DNA of 64,000 nt from Tepidibacillus_B infernus. Its GTDB lineage: Bacteria > Bacillota > Bacilli > Tepidibacillales > Tepidibacillaceae. The stretch is from NCBI RefSeq assembly GCF_048898065.1, contig NZ_JBLWFI010000001.1, positions 2,038,155 through 2,102,154 on the forward strand, read 5' to 3'. Both the position numbers and the translations under genes were made by a program. Shown in pieces: positions 17,280-26,261 of the stretch (its first letter is position 1; every line of letters starts with the position of its first letter). Under the pieces are notes generated by a model. That model saw only the letters and a program-made list of their open reading frames with translations, made no database searches and was not told where the DNA came from.

Positions 17280-18584
17280 TTAAATTGCAAAATAATCAAA
17301 GCCTAATTCTTTGACCGTTGCTTTATCAAATAAATGCTTGGTATCGATTAAGATCGGTTGTTGTTCCATTTTTTCTTTGATCCAGTTGAGATCAAGGTTG
17401 TCAAATTCCATTTGTTTTGCTAAAACAATCAACGCATCGGCATGTTCAACGGATTGTTCTAATGAATCGACTGCATAGGAAACATGGGAATGGGTTGCAG
17501 GATCAAATGCTTTTACATTTGCCCCTCTGTCTACTAGAATTTTGCAAACATCATGAGCAGGGCTGATCCGATCGTCGTTAGAATAATCCTTCATTGCTAA
17601 GCCTAAGACACTCACTTCTGCATCTTGTAAGGTTTTCCCTTGCTTCTCCAACATGTATTCTAGCATATCTACAATTCGATGAGGGACTTGATCATTGATC
17701 ATTCTTGCCATTTGCAACAAGGATAGATCAATATTTAATTCTTCTTTCTTAGGACGTAGATAATAGTATGCATTTGGTAAACAGTAGCCACCTACACCTG
17801 GACCAGGAATAAGTAGATTGACTCGTTTATGGGTATTGGCCATCCGGAAGGTTTCCATGGTATCGATACCTAGTGCTTGGCAGAATTGAGCAAATTGGTT
17901 TGCCATGGCTATATTAACATCACGAGATACGTTCTCAAACACTTTTGCTGCTTCAACGATTTTCATATCAGAAGCGATGTGGATTTCTGCTTTAGAGATG
18001 AGGCGTAAGACCTCTTTTGCTTTTTCCGCACTTTCTGGCGTGATTCCAGCCACTACAGTTGGCATGTTTTCAAATTCTTCAAAAGCTTTACCTTCCGCAA
18101 TACGCTCTGAAGCATAGGCAAGGTAAAAATCTTTACCAGCAATTAGTCCACTTTGTTTTTCTAAAATAGGTTTGGCAATTTCTTCTGTTGTTCCAGGTAC
18201 AACGGTGCTACGAATAATGACGACATCACCTTGTTTTAAGCCTTTACCAAGGTCCATCATAGCTGATTCAAAATAATCATATACAGGCATGCCTTCTTTT
18301 ACAGGAAGGCCTACGGTCACAATATAAGCATAAGATTCTGCAAAGGCATCGTTATAGTCTGTTGTTGCTTTAAATGTACCTACAGTTAATGCATCCTTCA
18401 AGATGTCTTGGATGGGTTTTCCGTTATATTGTTCTAAGTGATAAGTCACCCCGTTATTCAAATCTTCAATTAAGGATTGATTTACATCTAAGCCAATCAC
18501 ATCATAGCCACGCATGGCAAAGCTTAAAGATAAGGGTAACCCTACAAAACCTAAGCCAATCACTGTAATTTTTTTTCTTTCCAT
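17280..18584 (-). CDS. UDP-N-acetyl-D-mannosaminuronate dehydrogenase-type enzyme (nucleotide-sugar dehydrogenase)
   Basis: 434 residues. NAD-binding VIGLGFVGLPLSLSFAMRGY at the N terminus, the central helical domain (FENVSRDVNIAMANQF), and the catalytic Cys in GPGVGGYCLPNAYYYL. The C-terminal UDP-binding domain has SVLGLAMKDYSNDDR. It oxidises a UDP-hexose or UDP-HexNAc to the uronic acid with two NAD. Similarity of the Cys motif and the neighbouring TagA-like transferase point to UDP-ManNAc, but UDP-glucose is possible. The acidic sugar would give the wall polymer its negative charge. Confidence 0.85.
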   Translation of the reverse strand: MERKKITVIGLGFVGLPLSLSFAMRGYDVIGLDVNQSLIEDLNNGVTYHLEQYNGKPIQDILKDALTVGTFKATTDYNDAFAESYAYIVTVGLPVKEGMPVYDYFESAMMDLGKGLKQGDVVIIRSTVVPGTTEEIAKPILEKQSGLIAGKDFYLAYASERIAEGKAFEEFENMPTVVAGITPESAEKAKEVLRLISKAEIHIASDMKIVEAAKVFENVSRDVNIAMANQFAQFCQALGIDTMETFRMANTHKRVNLLIPGPGVGGYCLPNAYYYLRPKKEELNIDLSLLQMARMINDQVPHRIVDMLEYMLEKQGKTLQDAEVSVLGLAMKDYSNDDRISPAHDVCKILVDRGANVKAFDPATHSHVSYAVDSLEQSVEHADALIVLAKQMEFDNLDLNWIKEKMEQQPILIDTKHLFDKATVKELGFDYFAI

Positions 18585-18628
18585 GAATATTCCCTTCTTT
18601 ACTCATTTATAAGTACTACATGATATAA

Positions 18629-18644
18629 GTTTGTATATACAAAC
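18629..18644. repeat. Palindromic repeat remnant, copy E
   Basis: GTTTGTATATACAAAC is a perfect 16-bp palindrome equal to the two outer ends of the repeat family joined together. It lies in the 97-bp spacer between csaB and the dehydrogenase gene, and could be a footprint left by loss of the interior. Confidence 0.6.
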
Positions 18645-18681
18645 CCAAAATGATAAGTAATTTAAACTCTATTTTTAAACA

Positions 18682-19791
18682 TTATTTAAGCAACTGTTTC
18701 GCAATCTCAGCATTGGTTAAAGCGATTTTTTTCATTTCTTCAACAGGTCGTTTCATCTGTTCGCTAATCTCATGGCGATTAGCCATCCAGTCTTTCAATC
18801 GCTGAGTAAAATCTTGTTCCTTTTCCTTGATTCTTTCGATCGGCCAGCTGTATTGGTCGATCTTTGCTCTCTCCATAAACCGAAAGACCTTTGGATCATA
18901 AACAAGGCCAAAGGAAGGAACATGAGATATGGCACTTAAGATAATGGCATGTAAACGCATGGCGATGACGCCATCCATTTCCTTTAACATCGCTGCCATT
19001 TGTTCTGGGGTATAGGTGCCTTTTACAAGATAGGCTTCTTCACTTCCTAGTTCATTTAAGATCTGTTGACTAATCCTTTCATCTTCGCCAAATTGAAAAG
19101 GAAAAAAGATGATCTGCACATCATACTCTTCTTGCAACTGTTTTAAGGAACGAACAAGAGTTGGGATATATTGATGGTCTCCATCCCAGGAACGTAAGGA
19201 GATGCCTAGCTTGATCTTTTCCTGATTGATTGGAATCTCTGCCTGCTTGAGTAGTGCTAATCCATCTGATTCAATCTGAATCCCTAAAGCAGGATCTGCT
19301 GTTACTTCTGTAGGTGGACGATTTACACCAACTTCCTTTAATAACGCTAATGAGGGTTGATCACGAACCGTAATCCATTCCACACGATTGGAGATCCAAC
19401 GAACTAATCGTTGTGCTTTACTTGTTCGTAATGGTCCAATTCCTTGGGCATAGTACATCACAGGCGTGCCTGCTAATAAAGCAATCATCACTCGGCTTAA
19501 CCAATAAGGGACGACTCGACTAGAATAGTCTTGTAGTAAACCACCACCACCAAGGATAAAAAGTTGGCTTTTGCGAAGTTGCCGATAGATGGCACCTAAG
19601 CCGTCAAAACGACGACCAATATAGAGGCTATTCACCCCATGAATCTGTTTGGTTTGTTCTGGATCACGGCTAAGAACAGTAATATCTGTCATTCCTTGCT
19701 GTTTGAGGGCATGAATCATGCCGGTGAGAATCGCCTCATCTCCTGTATTGTTCGCCCCATAATAACCTGCGATCGTAACACCTTTCCTCAT
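18682..19791 (-). CDS. csaB: Polysaccharide pyruvyl transferase CsaB
   Basis: 369 residues. The N terminus TIAGYYGANNTGDEAILTGM and the segments QLFILGGGGLLQDYSSR, PVMYYAQGIGPL, VRDQPSLALLKEVG and GVIAMRLHAIILS are the standard CsaB/PS_pyruv_trans pattern. It adds pyruvate ketals to wall polymer sugar, which creates the ligand for SLH domains. Two SLH proteins are encoded in this window, which supports the role. It overlaps the upstream glycosyltransferase gene by four bases (ATGA), so the two are translationally coupled. Confidence 0.93.
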   Translation of the reverse strand: MRKGVTIAGYYGANNTGDEAILTGMIHALKQQGMTDITVLSRDPEQTKQIHGVNSLYIGRRFDGLGAIYRQLRKSQLFILGGGGLLQDYSSRVVPYWLSRVMIALLAGTPVMYYAQGIGPLRTSKAQRLVRWISNRVEWITVRDQPSLALLKEVGVNRPPTEVTADPALGIQIESDGLALLKQAEIPINQEKIKLGISLRSWDGDHQYIPTLVRSLKQLQEEYDVQIIFFPFQFGEDERISQQILNELGSEEAYLVKGTYTPEQMAAMLKEMDGVIAMRLHAIILSAISHVPSFGLVYDPKVFRFMERAKIDQYSWPIERIKEKEQDFTQRLKDWMANRHEISEQMKRPVEEMKKIALTNAEIAKQLLK

Positions 19792-20933
19792 GATCCCACC
19801 TCTTTTTTTCTCGCTGATTTTTTTCCAACTTGTACTTCTTTATATACTTCGATTGTATTCTTAATAAATTGTTCGGCAGTAAAATGTTTTAATAATGTTT
19901 GATAACCATTTTCTGCAAGCTTTTGTTTTAATTCAGGTTGGACCAAAATCTCCTGAATTCGAGCTGCAAATTGTTCAATATCTCCACTTGGCACATAAAA
20001 ACCATTTCTCGCTAGTTGAATCACTTCTGACATGCCTCCTACATCAGTTACAACGACAGGAGTATGAGATGCCATCGATTCTAGCAATGTAATCGGTAAA
20101 CCCTCCATATTGGAAGTTAATAAGAACAAATCTGCTTCTGACAATAAAGGGTAAATATCTTTGCGAAAGCCAAGAAAGCTAACCTGTTGTTCAATATTTA
20201 GTGAATGAGCCATTTCTTTTAGTTCAGCATGTAGTGGCCCATCGCCAACGATCACACCATGAAAAGGGATGCCATTTTGCTTTAACAGGGCAAAAACCTG
20301 TAATAGCATCGTCTGATTTTTAACCCTTTCCAAACGGCCAATGGTCATTAAGATCGGAATATCCTCTTTAAGACCAAGTTCTTTCCTTAAAAAAGGCTCT
20401 GGTTTTGTGCCGATTGGAAAATCTGGGGATAATCCATTGTATACCACATTGATTTTTTCAGGGCGTATCCCATCTTGTTCTAACTCTTTTTTTAAAGAGC
20501 CTGCAACAGCGATGAACTTCTTGGTAAAAGACCTTGTCAATTTTTCAATCCGATGATAAAAAAGCTTCTTTAATGGATGAGCATAATCATGATAAATCGA
20601 GCTATGGATGGTCGTAAGTACCGGTATTCCTGTCATTCGCGTTGCTAATCGACCAATAAAATTAGCCCGAACCCCATGGGTATGCACGATATGTGGTTTT
20701 TTCTTCTTGATATATTCATGAAGCTGTTGGATGGCACGCAAATCTAAGATATGCTTCATCGGGAAAATGGTGACTGGAATCGAATGGGCTCGTGCTGATT
20801 CTGCAACCACATCATCAATAAAACAAACGATTTCCACTTGGATTCCCTTTTTACGTAATTCTTTTGAAAGGGTAATGATGTGGTTTCGGGAGCCCCCTTT
20901 TTCCCCACCACCAATCACTTGCATGATTTTCAT
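19788..20933 (-). CDS. GT4-family glycosyltransferase
   Basis: 381 residues with two Rossmann halves. N-terminal MKIMQVIGGGEKGGSRNHI, the HTHGVRANFIGRLATRMTG acceptor loop, PILMTIGRLERVKNQTMLL, and the donor-binding E-x7-E in SNMEGLPITLLESMASHTPV are typical of GT-B retaining GT4 enzymes. The Lys/Arg-rich tail may touch the membrane. It adds one sugar to the lipid-linked polymer repeat. It is coupled to csaB downstream and separated from the ligase upstream by a palindromic repeat. Confidence 0.88.
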   Translation of the reverse strand: MKIMQVIGGGEKGGSRNHIITLSKELRKKGIQVEIVCFIDDVVAESARAHSIPVTIFPMKHILDLRAIQQLHEYIKKKKPHIVHTHGVRANFIGRLATRMTGIPVLTTIHSSIYHDYAHPLKKLFYHRIEKLTRSFTKKFIAVAGSLKKELEQDGIRPEKINVVYNGLSPDFPIGTKPEPFLRKELGLKEDIPILMTIGRLERVKNQTMLLQVFALLKQNGIPFHGVIVGDGPLHAELKEMAHSLNIEQQVSFLGFRKDIYPLLSEADLFLLTSNMEGLPITLLESMASHTPVVVTDVGGMSEVIQLARNGFYVPSGDIEQFAARIQEILVQPELKQKLAENGYQTLLKHFTAEQFIKNTIEVYKEVQVGKKSARKKEVGS

Positions 20934-20965
20934 AGATTACACTTACCTTTCCTTAGATTAATGCA

Positions 20966-21065
20966 TTTGTATATTCCAACGCGTTCCGTCATCCATGCCT
21001 TTCTCTGATTAAAAGAATAGGTGAGAAAGGCATTCCTGAAAGTCACTGCTTATGGAATATACAAA
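20966..21065 (+). repeat. Palindromic intergenic repeat, copy B (100 bp)
   Basis: The ends TTTGTATATTCCA and TGGAATATACAAA are inverted repeats. The left arm continues AACGCGTTCCGTC as in copies A and C. The interior ATGCCTTTCTC and GAGAAAGGCAT form a different palindrome from copy A, so the outer part is conserved while the inner stem varies in sequence but keeps its pairing. Confidence 0.85.
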
Positions 21066-21090
21066 TCCCAGCAACAATATGAAAGAAAGT

Positions 21091-22320
21091 TTACACTTTC
21101 TTTCTTAAATTCCAATGTAGGGCGAAGAGCATTCCGATAAAGGCATAGAAGTAAACGGCATCGGTTAATGCCTCTAAGATGCTTGCCGTTACGTTTTCGA
21201 TCGCCATGGTCATGATGGCACCAGCAATCCCCATCAAATACACCTTTTGTTTCACTTCTGTTGCCTTGCCATACATGATATGAGCAACGAGCATAATGCT
21301 AAGAATTAAAGCGATAAAGGCAATTGCGCCCAGAATCCCCATTTCTGCTCCAAGTTTAATATAATGATTATCTACCCAAGTGGCAAATGGAATATTATGC
21401 CTTTGGGGAACAGAATCGCCAAACATCCCTAACCCCACACCAAAAATAGGGTTTTCTTTTATTTTTTCAAAGGCAGCCATCCAAAACGCTATCCGTCCAT
21501 ATTCACTGCTCATCTGATAATAAGTAGGGTCAAATAATTTCGCAAAACGATTGATGACACTCTCTGGCATGACAAAAGGTGTGATCGCTCCTACCACAGG
21601 TAAGGCAAGTAACCACCACTTGTTCCATCTAAAAACAAAGAATATAGCCATCACAAAGAAAGCAATCCAAGCACTTCTTGAAAAAGTAAGGAGTAAAGCA
21701 ATTAAAATTGGAATCGTAGCTAGAAAGTAAAAGATTTTCTGTTTCTTATCCTTTAAAAATAAGAAGGATGCCAAGGTAAAGGAAAGAATCATATTAAAAT
21801 ACCCAGCTAAGGCATTGGGATTGCTAAAGATGGATACTATACGAAACTGTTCCGCATCTTTTTTATGTTCCCAACGTACGCTCTCAATTTTAAAAATATA
21901 TTGGATGATACCAGCAATCGCAATCAATACCGTACTAATCACTAAAATCTGAATAAAACGGTCGATCATTTCTTCATCATCTAAGGTATATAAGGTAAGT
22001 AGAGCAAATAGCATAGGCTCAAAGATCACTCTACCCGCATCAATACTTACAGATAGCGGAACCACATTGACAATTATCGATCCGATAGAAAAGAATAAAA
22101 AGGTATAAAAAGGCCATTGAACATATTTTGGAATCGCTACATATCTTGGTTCATTTCGTTTTTCAAACCATACTGCAACGATGATTAATAGTAAGAAAAG
22201 ATCATCCCATACACTTCCAATAAACGAGGGTAGACCCAATCGTATCCCGAAATCTAACCAAGGGTAGATTGCGAGAATCCATAACAAACGATGTAAGTTC
22301 TTCATGATATCGGTTTTCAC
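21091..22320 (-). CDS. O-antigen ligase/Wzy-like membrane protein
   Basis: 409 residues with about 11 membrane segments. The large outside loop carries ENPIFGVGLGMFGDSVPQRH and WVDNHYIKLGAEMGILGA, the Wzy_C pattern in which the His/Arg residues act on undecaprenyl-linked glycans. It either polymerises repeat units or joins polymer to an acceptor. It begins about 8 bp after the flippase stop, and the two are probably co-transcribed. Confidence 0.85.
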   Translation of the reverse strand: MKTDIMKNLHRLLWILAIYPWLDFGIRLGLPSFIGSVWDDLFLLLIIVAVWFEKRNEPRYVAIPKYVQWPFYTFLFFSIGSIIVNVVPLSVSIDAGRVIFEPMLFALLTLYTLDDEEMIDRFIQILVISTVLIAIAGIIQYIFKIESVRWEHKKDAEQFRIVSIFSNPNALAGYFNMILSFTLASFLFLKDKKQKIFYFLATIPILIALLLTFSRSAWIAFFVMAIFFVFRWNKWWLLALPVVGAITPFVMPESVINRFAKLFDPTYYQMSSEYGRIAFWMAAFEKIKENPIFGVGLGMFGDSVPQRHNIPFATWVDNHYIKLGAEMGILGAIAFIALILSIMLVAHIMYGKATEVKQKVYLMGIAGAIMTMAIENVTASILEALTDAVYFYAFIGMLFALHWNLRKKV

Positions 22321-22328
22321 GCCTTTCT

Positions 22329-23882
22329 TTAATTCTTACGCAGTAATTTCTTAGCACGTGTTTTTAACCAGTCTACTTCCGGAGTATCCATTTTAAATGT
22401 AAGGAAAATATACAGCAAACCGCCAATGGCTAGACTTACAAAGGTACGAAGCCAAAGCTCTATACCCATCGGCTTTGACCAAATCAAGAGAAGCCCTTGA
22501 TAACTCCCCCAAGTGATAGCGGTAAAAATCAAAGCGTTGCGCCAGATTTTCCACCAAATTTTCCTCTCTTGTGTGACGTCTAATGTTCCAATCTTTTTCA
22601 CTAGCTTACGTCTTAAACGAATGTAAGCAATAATCGAGGAAATGGAAGTTGAACCAGCAACAGCGATCATCCCTAATCTTGGCACAAAGATCACCATTAA
22701 CGCTACATTGATCGCTACTAATATAACACTATTAATCACAGGTGTCCAAGTATCTTGCAATGAATATAAGGCCCTTGTGATCACATCACGCATAGCAAAT
22801 GGCAGGATCGTAAAGGAATAGGCAGCCAAGGCGATTGCTGTTAATTGAGCAGCATCTGCATCAAATTGTCCCCTTTGAAACAAGATCGAGATAATCGGTT
22901 CTGCTAAAGCCACAAAAACACCAATCACAGGCAATAGTAGAATGGCTAATAGATGATAGCTCCGTGATAATAATTCCTTTGTCCCTTCGATATCCTGCTT
23001 GGAGATCTTATCTGCAATCATAGGAAACAAAGGCAAAACCATCGAACCAACAAATAAACTAAGTGGTAGCTGTGTCACCCGATTGGCATAGTTTAATGCG
23101 GCTAGACTTCCTTCTGGTAAGGTAGATGCCAACATTCGATCGGCAATCGTATTTAATTGAAAGGCACCAATACCAATAAAAATAGGAAGAATTAGCTTCC
23201 CCACTTGCTTAATATCTTCATTCCACCATATTCTTGGTTGAAAGGAAATCCCCTTCTTGATCGTAACAAAAAGTGCTAGAATTAACTGCAAACCAATCCC
23301 GATCGCCATCCCAATAATTAAGCTTTTGACCCCATAGGACTTGGCAAAAAATACAGTAGCAATAATCACCCCTGTGCTATAAAAAATCGGCCCAAGACTA
23401 GGAATGAGAAAGTGCTGATAGGCATTTAGGATCGATGAAAACAAACTGATTAAGCCAATCGCAATCAGTGCTGGGATAATGATTTGGATCATTTCAACCG
23501 TTAGATTTCTTGCTTCTTCACCAAACCCCATTACATAAACCCCTGCAAACTCCTCAACAAAGAGGAAAAGCAAGGAAGCAAGTCCGATCATTACAAGACT
23601 TGTTAAGGTAAATGTACTACTAACCAGTTGTTTCAAACGTAAGGTTTCTTTTTGGTTCCTTAAGCGAATAATCAAGGGAATTAAAGCGGCAGATAAAGCT
23701 CCACCAGTAATGGTTAATAGCAAATTGGGAATCGTCGATACCGCTACAAAAATATCTGCTTGGTGGCTTGTCCCAAACTCTGCAGCAATAAATACTTCTC
23801 GTAAAAAGCCAATGATTTTACTTAAAAAGGTAACGCCCATTAAAAGAATTGTTGCACCTAGTATCTTCTTAGCTTGTGACAT
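22329..23882 (-). CDS. MurJ/MviN-type lipid-linked glycan flippase
   Basis: I use ATG 23882 (MSQAKKILGATILLMGVTFL), 12 bases after GAGGAGAACAG; it overlaps the upstream gene's stop by 14 bp. A longer frame upstream gives only a charged, non-conserved lead. About 517 residues with 14 predicted membrane segments. The MurJ pattern is seen in FLSKIIGFLREVFIAAEFG, the ALIPLIIRL region and NYANRVTQLPLSLFVGSM. It moves undecaprenyl-PP-sugars across the membrane. In this cluster it more likely serves the wall polymer than peptidoglycan, though that cannot be told from sequence. Confidence 0.88.
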   Translation of the reverse strand: MSQAKKILGATILLMGVTFLSKIIGFLREVFIAAEFGTSHQADIFVAVSTIPNLLLTITGGALSAALIPLIIRLRNQKETLRLKQLVSSTFTLTSLVMIGLASLLFLFVEEFAGVYVMGFGEEARNLTVEMIQIIIPALIAIGLISLFSSILNAYQHFLIPSLGPIFYSTGVIIATVFFAKSYGVKSLIIGMAIGIGLQLILALFVTIKKGISFQPRIWWNEDIKQVGKLILPIFIGIGAFQLNTIADRMLASTLPEGSLAALNYANRVTQLPLSLFVGSMVLPLFPMIADKISKQDIEGTKELLSRSYHLLAILLLPVIGVFVALAEPIISILFQRGQFDADAAQLTAIALAAYSFTILPFAMRDVITRALYSLQDTWTPVINSVILVAINVALMVIFVPRLGMIAVAGSTSISSIIAYIRLRRKLVKKIGTLDVTQERKIWWKIWRNALIFTAITWGSYQGLLLIWSKPMGIELWLRTFVSLAIGGLLYIFLTFKMDTPEVDWLKTRAKKLLRKN

Positions 23883-25098
23883 ATGTTCTGTTCTCCTCAG
23901 CTTGTCCCTCTTCAATATATTTAACCGCTTGTTGCCATCTAGCATCCCAGGAATTGGCTTTGCCAACCTCTTGTCTTTTTTCGATTCTTTGCTTTTCTTT
24001 TTCACTGGGTTGAATGGTTCGGCGAATCGCTTCGATCATTTCCTCTTCATTTCCGGCAATCTCTACCACCTCTTGATAGGCAACAACCTCTGGTAAAGGT
24101 GTAGAAACCACTGGTTTTCCTGCAGATAAGTATTCAAATAGTTTAATTGGATTGACGCTTTCTGTAAGTTTGTTAATCTTAAACGGAATCAAACAAGTAT
24201 CAAAATGAGCAATATATTCAGGCAGCTGCTGATAAGGTTTTGCACCTAGCATCGTCACATTAGGCAATTGTTTTAATTCATCCACATTAGTTGCAACAGG
24301 ACCAATAAAGACAAAAGAAACCTCAGGCATTTGCTTTGCTACTCTTGTTACAAGGGGAATATCGATCCAGTCACTAATTCCTCCGACAAAGCCAACGATC
24401 GGATGAGGGACTTGCTGTAACACTTCTGGAATTTCGACTATGCCAGCATCTGTGCCTTTTCCTTCTCCTTTTGCTTTGCCTTCTCTAGCAAAATGCTCAT
24501 ATTCTGCTCCATTTGGAATCAAGTAAAAATGTTTGCTCCAATCTTTGCGATCTTCCATCAATTGTTTTGCAGTGGCAAAAGAAAGATCTGCTTGTCCCAT
24601 TAATTCCTTTTCCATTTGGTAGACAAGGTCTGCATTGATTAACCCTGTAAAAGCACCATGATCATCGACACAATCATATATGACTTTACGGAAATTAAAA
24701 TAAGGGAGAAGGTCTACTGCATTTGGTAAAAAAGCATACAAATCGATTTGAATAGGTTCTTGATTACCATCGGAAAATTTTGTTTTCAATGCCCGTTTGA
24801 TCGTTTTCGCTATCCACCATTGATTGATTTTGTTAATCACACGAATTTTATTGCCAAAGGGTAAGGTAGGAGGTGGTGCCAACAAATAGACTCCATCTTC
24901 TACATGGCGTAATCCTTTTAACCAATTCCTCCAACGATTTAACATCTGTTTATTTTTCAATGGTGCAATCAATGTTGCAGGTGGTTCTAGATAAATCACT
25001 GTCCACCCAGTCTTTGCACTTCTTCTCATGAAATGGTGGGGACGGTGTTGAATTCCTTCCCATTCCCCTGCTGAGATGGCAAGCATGATTTTTTCCAT
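23869..25098 (-). CDS. TuaH-like glycosyltransferase
   Basis: I use ATG 25098 (MEKIMLAISAGEWEGIQHRP) because AAAGGGG is 8 bases upstream; the frame continues up through a palindromic repeat without a better start. About 409 residues, GT-B fold. AISAGEWEGIQHRPHHFMRR matches the HHF start of TuaH/teichuronate glycosyltransferases. VGFVGGISDWIDIPLVTRV, FVFIGPVATNVDELKQL and LFEYLSAGKPVVSTPLPEV form the donor half. It adds a sugar during wall polymer synthesis in the cytoplasm. Confidence 0.85.
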   Translation of the reverse strand: MEKIMLAISAGEWEGIQHRPHHFMRRSAKTGWTVIYLEPPATLIAPLKNKQMLNRWRNWLKGLRHVEDGVYLLAPPPTLPFGNKIRVINKINQWWIAKTIKRALKTKFSDGNQEPIQIDLYAFLPNAVDLLPYFNFRKVIYDCVDDHGAFTGLINADLVYQMEKELMGQADLSFATAKQLMEDRKDWSKHFYLIPNGAEYEHFAREGKAKGEGKGTDAGIVEIPEVLQQVPHPIVGFVGGISDWIDIPLVTRVAKQMPEVSFVFIGPVATNVDELKQLPNVTMLGAKPYQQLPEYIAHFDTCLIPFKINKLTESVNPIKLFEYLSAGKPVVSTPLPEVVAYQEVVEIAGNEEEMIEAIRRTIQPSEKEKQRIEKRQEVGKANSWDARWQQAVKYIEEGQAEENRTYVTS

Positions 25099-25118
25099 CC
25101 TCTTACCCCTTTCGTTAA

Positions 25119-25155
25119 GTTTGTATATTCTAACGCGCTCGTTATTTATACAAAC
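25119..25155 (+). repeat. Palindromic intergenic repeat, copy D (37 bp, reduced)
   Basis: GTTTGTATATTC-TAACGCGCTCG begins as in the full copies, and TTTATACAAAC closes it. The interior stem is missing. It lies just upstream of the TuaH-like gene. Confidence 0.65.
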
Positions 25156-25231
25156 CACAAGATTCTTATCTGTGGTTATAGAAAAATCTTTCCCAAAGGG
25201 AAAGAAGAATCTACAACATTATTTAACGAGA

Positions 25232-26242
25232 TTACTCAAATTGTTTTACACTGCTATATTTATCTAAATGTTCCAGAACCTTTTGTTTGTCTTCCTCGTC
25301 ATAGTAATAATACCAGAGATTGTCCCGTGAAGATCTCCCTGACGTTCCACTTAAGGTCATTGGATGCCAATCCTTTTTGGAAAAACTATGATACGTTTTC
25401 ATAATCGAGAATAAGTCCTGTTTAGATAAATCAGTACTGATATGTTCACCTAAAATATCTAAAAGCTTTGGTGCCTTCAGAATCGTTTTTGCACTGACAG
25501 CTTTTTCTGCTAAAGCTCGAATTACATACTGTTGCCTCTTAATTCGGCCAAAATCCCCTTCTGCATCATGACGATAACGAACATAGCCTAATAATTCCTC
25601 GCCATTCAGATGGTGATAGCCAGGAGTTAACTCTACTTGAATATCACTGGCAATATAGTACATACTAGATGGCGTATAAACTTCTAAGCCTCCTAAGGCA
25701 TCAACAATTTCTGTAAATGCAACAAAATCTATCGCAATATAGTTGTCAATCGTGATCCCAAAGTTTTCTTCAATCGTTGCTTCTAATAACGGAATCCCGC
25801 CATAAGCCATCGAGTGGTTAATTTTTTGGTATCCGTATTTAGGAATCCGTACATAAGTATCCCTTGGAAAAGAAACAGTTGCTACTTGCTTTGTCTTTGG
25901 GTCAATCCTCATCACCATGATCGTATCTGACCTAGCCCCTTCAAAGGACTGATCTTCTCTGGCATCTACCCCTAATACAAGTACATTCAGCGGTCGATCA
26001 AAGGTATTGGTAAAAAGATCAGAAATCCCAAAATCATTTTCCAGTGTTTGTTCTGGTTTCTCCCCTTGTGCATTACGAAAGATGCTTGAACCAAATTGAT
26101 TAAATGTATAAAAAAGATATCCCCCTAATAAAAGGGATAAAACTAAAAAAGAAAGAAGGGAAATCTTTATTCCCTTTTTCCACTTATTTTTGTTTTCTTT
26201 TCTTTGATTCCATCTGTCTGTTCTCTTTAAGTGATTAATCAT
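25232..26242 (-). CDS. LytR-CpsA-Psr (LCP) family wall-polymer transferase
   Basis: 336 residues. A basic N terminus, one membrane helix (residues about 25-47, LLSFLVLSLLLGGYLFYTF), then an extracellular LCP domain: NVLVLGVDAREDQSFEGARS, TIMVMRIDPKTKQ, VSFPRDTYVRIP, KINHSMAYGG and GYVRYRHDAEGDFGRIKRQQ. These contain the Asp and Arg residues that bind polyprenyl pyrophosphate and Mg. LCP enzymes move wall polymer from its lipid carrier to peptidoglycan. It lies 20 bp after the tagO-like gene, probably in one operon. Confidence 0.92.
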   Translation of the reverse strand: MINHLKRTDRWNQRKENKNKWKKGIKISLLSFLVLSLLLGGYLFYTFNQFGSSIFRNAQGEKPEQTLENDFGISDLFTNTFDRPLNVLVLGVDAREDQSFEGARSDTIMVMRIDPKTKQVATVSFPRDTYVRIPKYGYQKINHSMAYGGIPLLEATIEENFGITIDNYIAIDFVAFTEIVDALGGLEVYTPSSMYYIASDIQVELTPGYHHLNGEELLGYVRYRHDAEGDFGRIKRQQYVIRALAEKAVSAKTILKAPKLLDILGEHISTDLSKQDLFSIMKTYHSFSKKDWHPMTLSGTSGRSSRDNLWYYYYDEEDKQKVLEHLDKYSSVKQFE

Positions 26243-26261
26243 CTAATTCATCCTTTACGCA

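Noticed and set aside
22329..24005. Longer MurJ-like protein with a 41-residue Lys-rich lead
   Set aside because: The lead overlaps the upstream glycosyltransferase gene in another frame and lacks a ribosome site, whereas ATG 23882 has GAGGAG and a conserved start.
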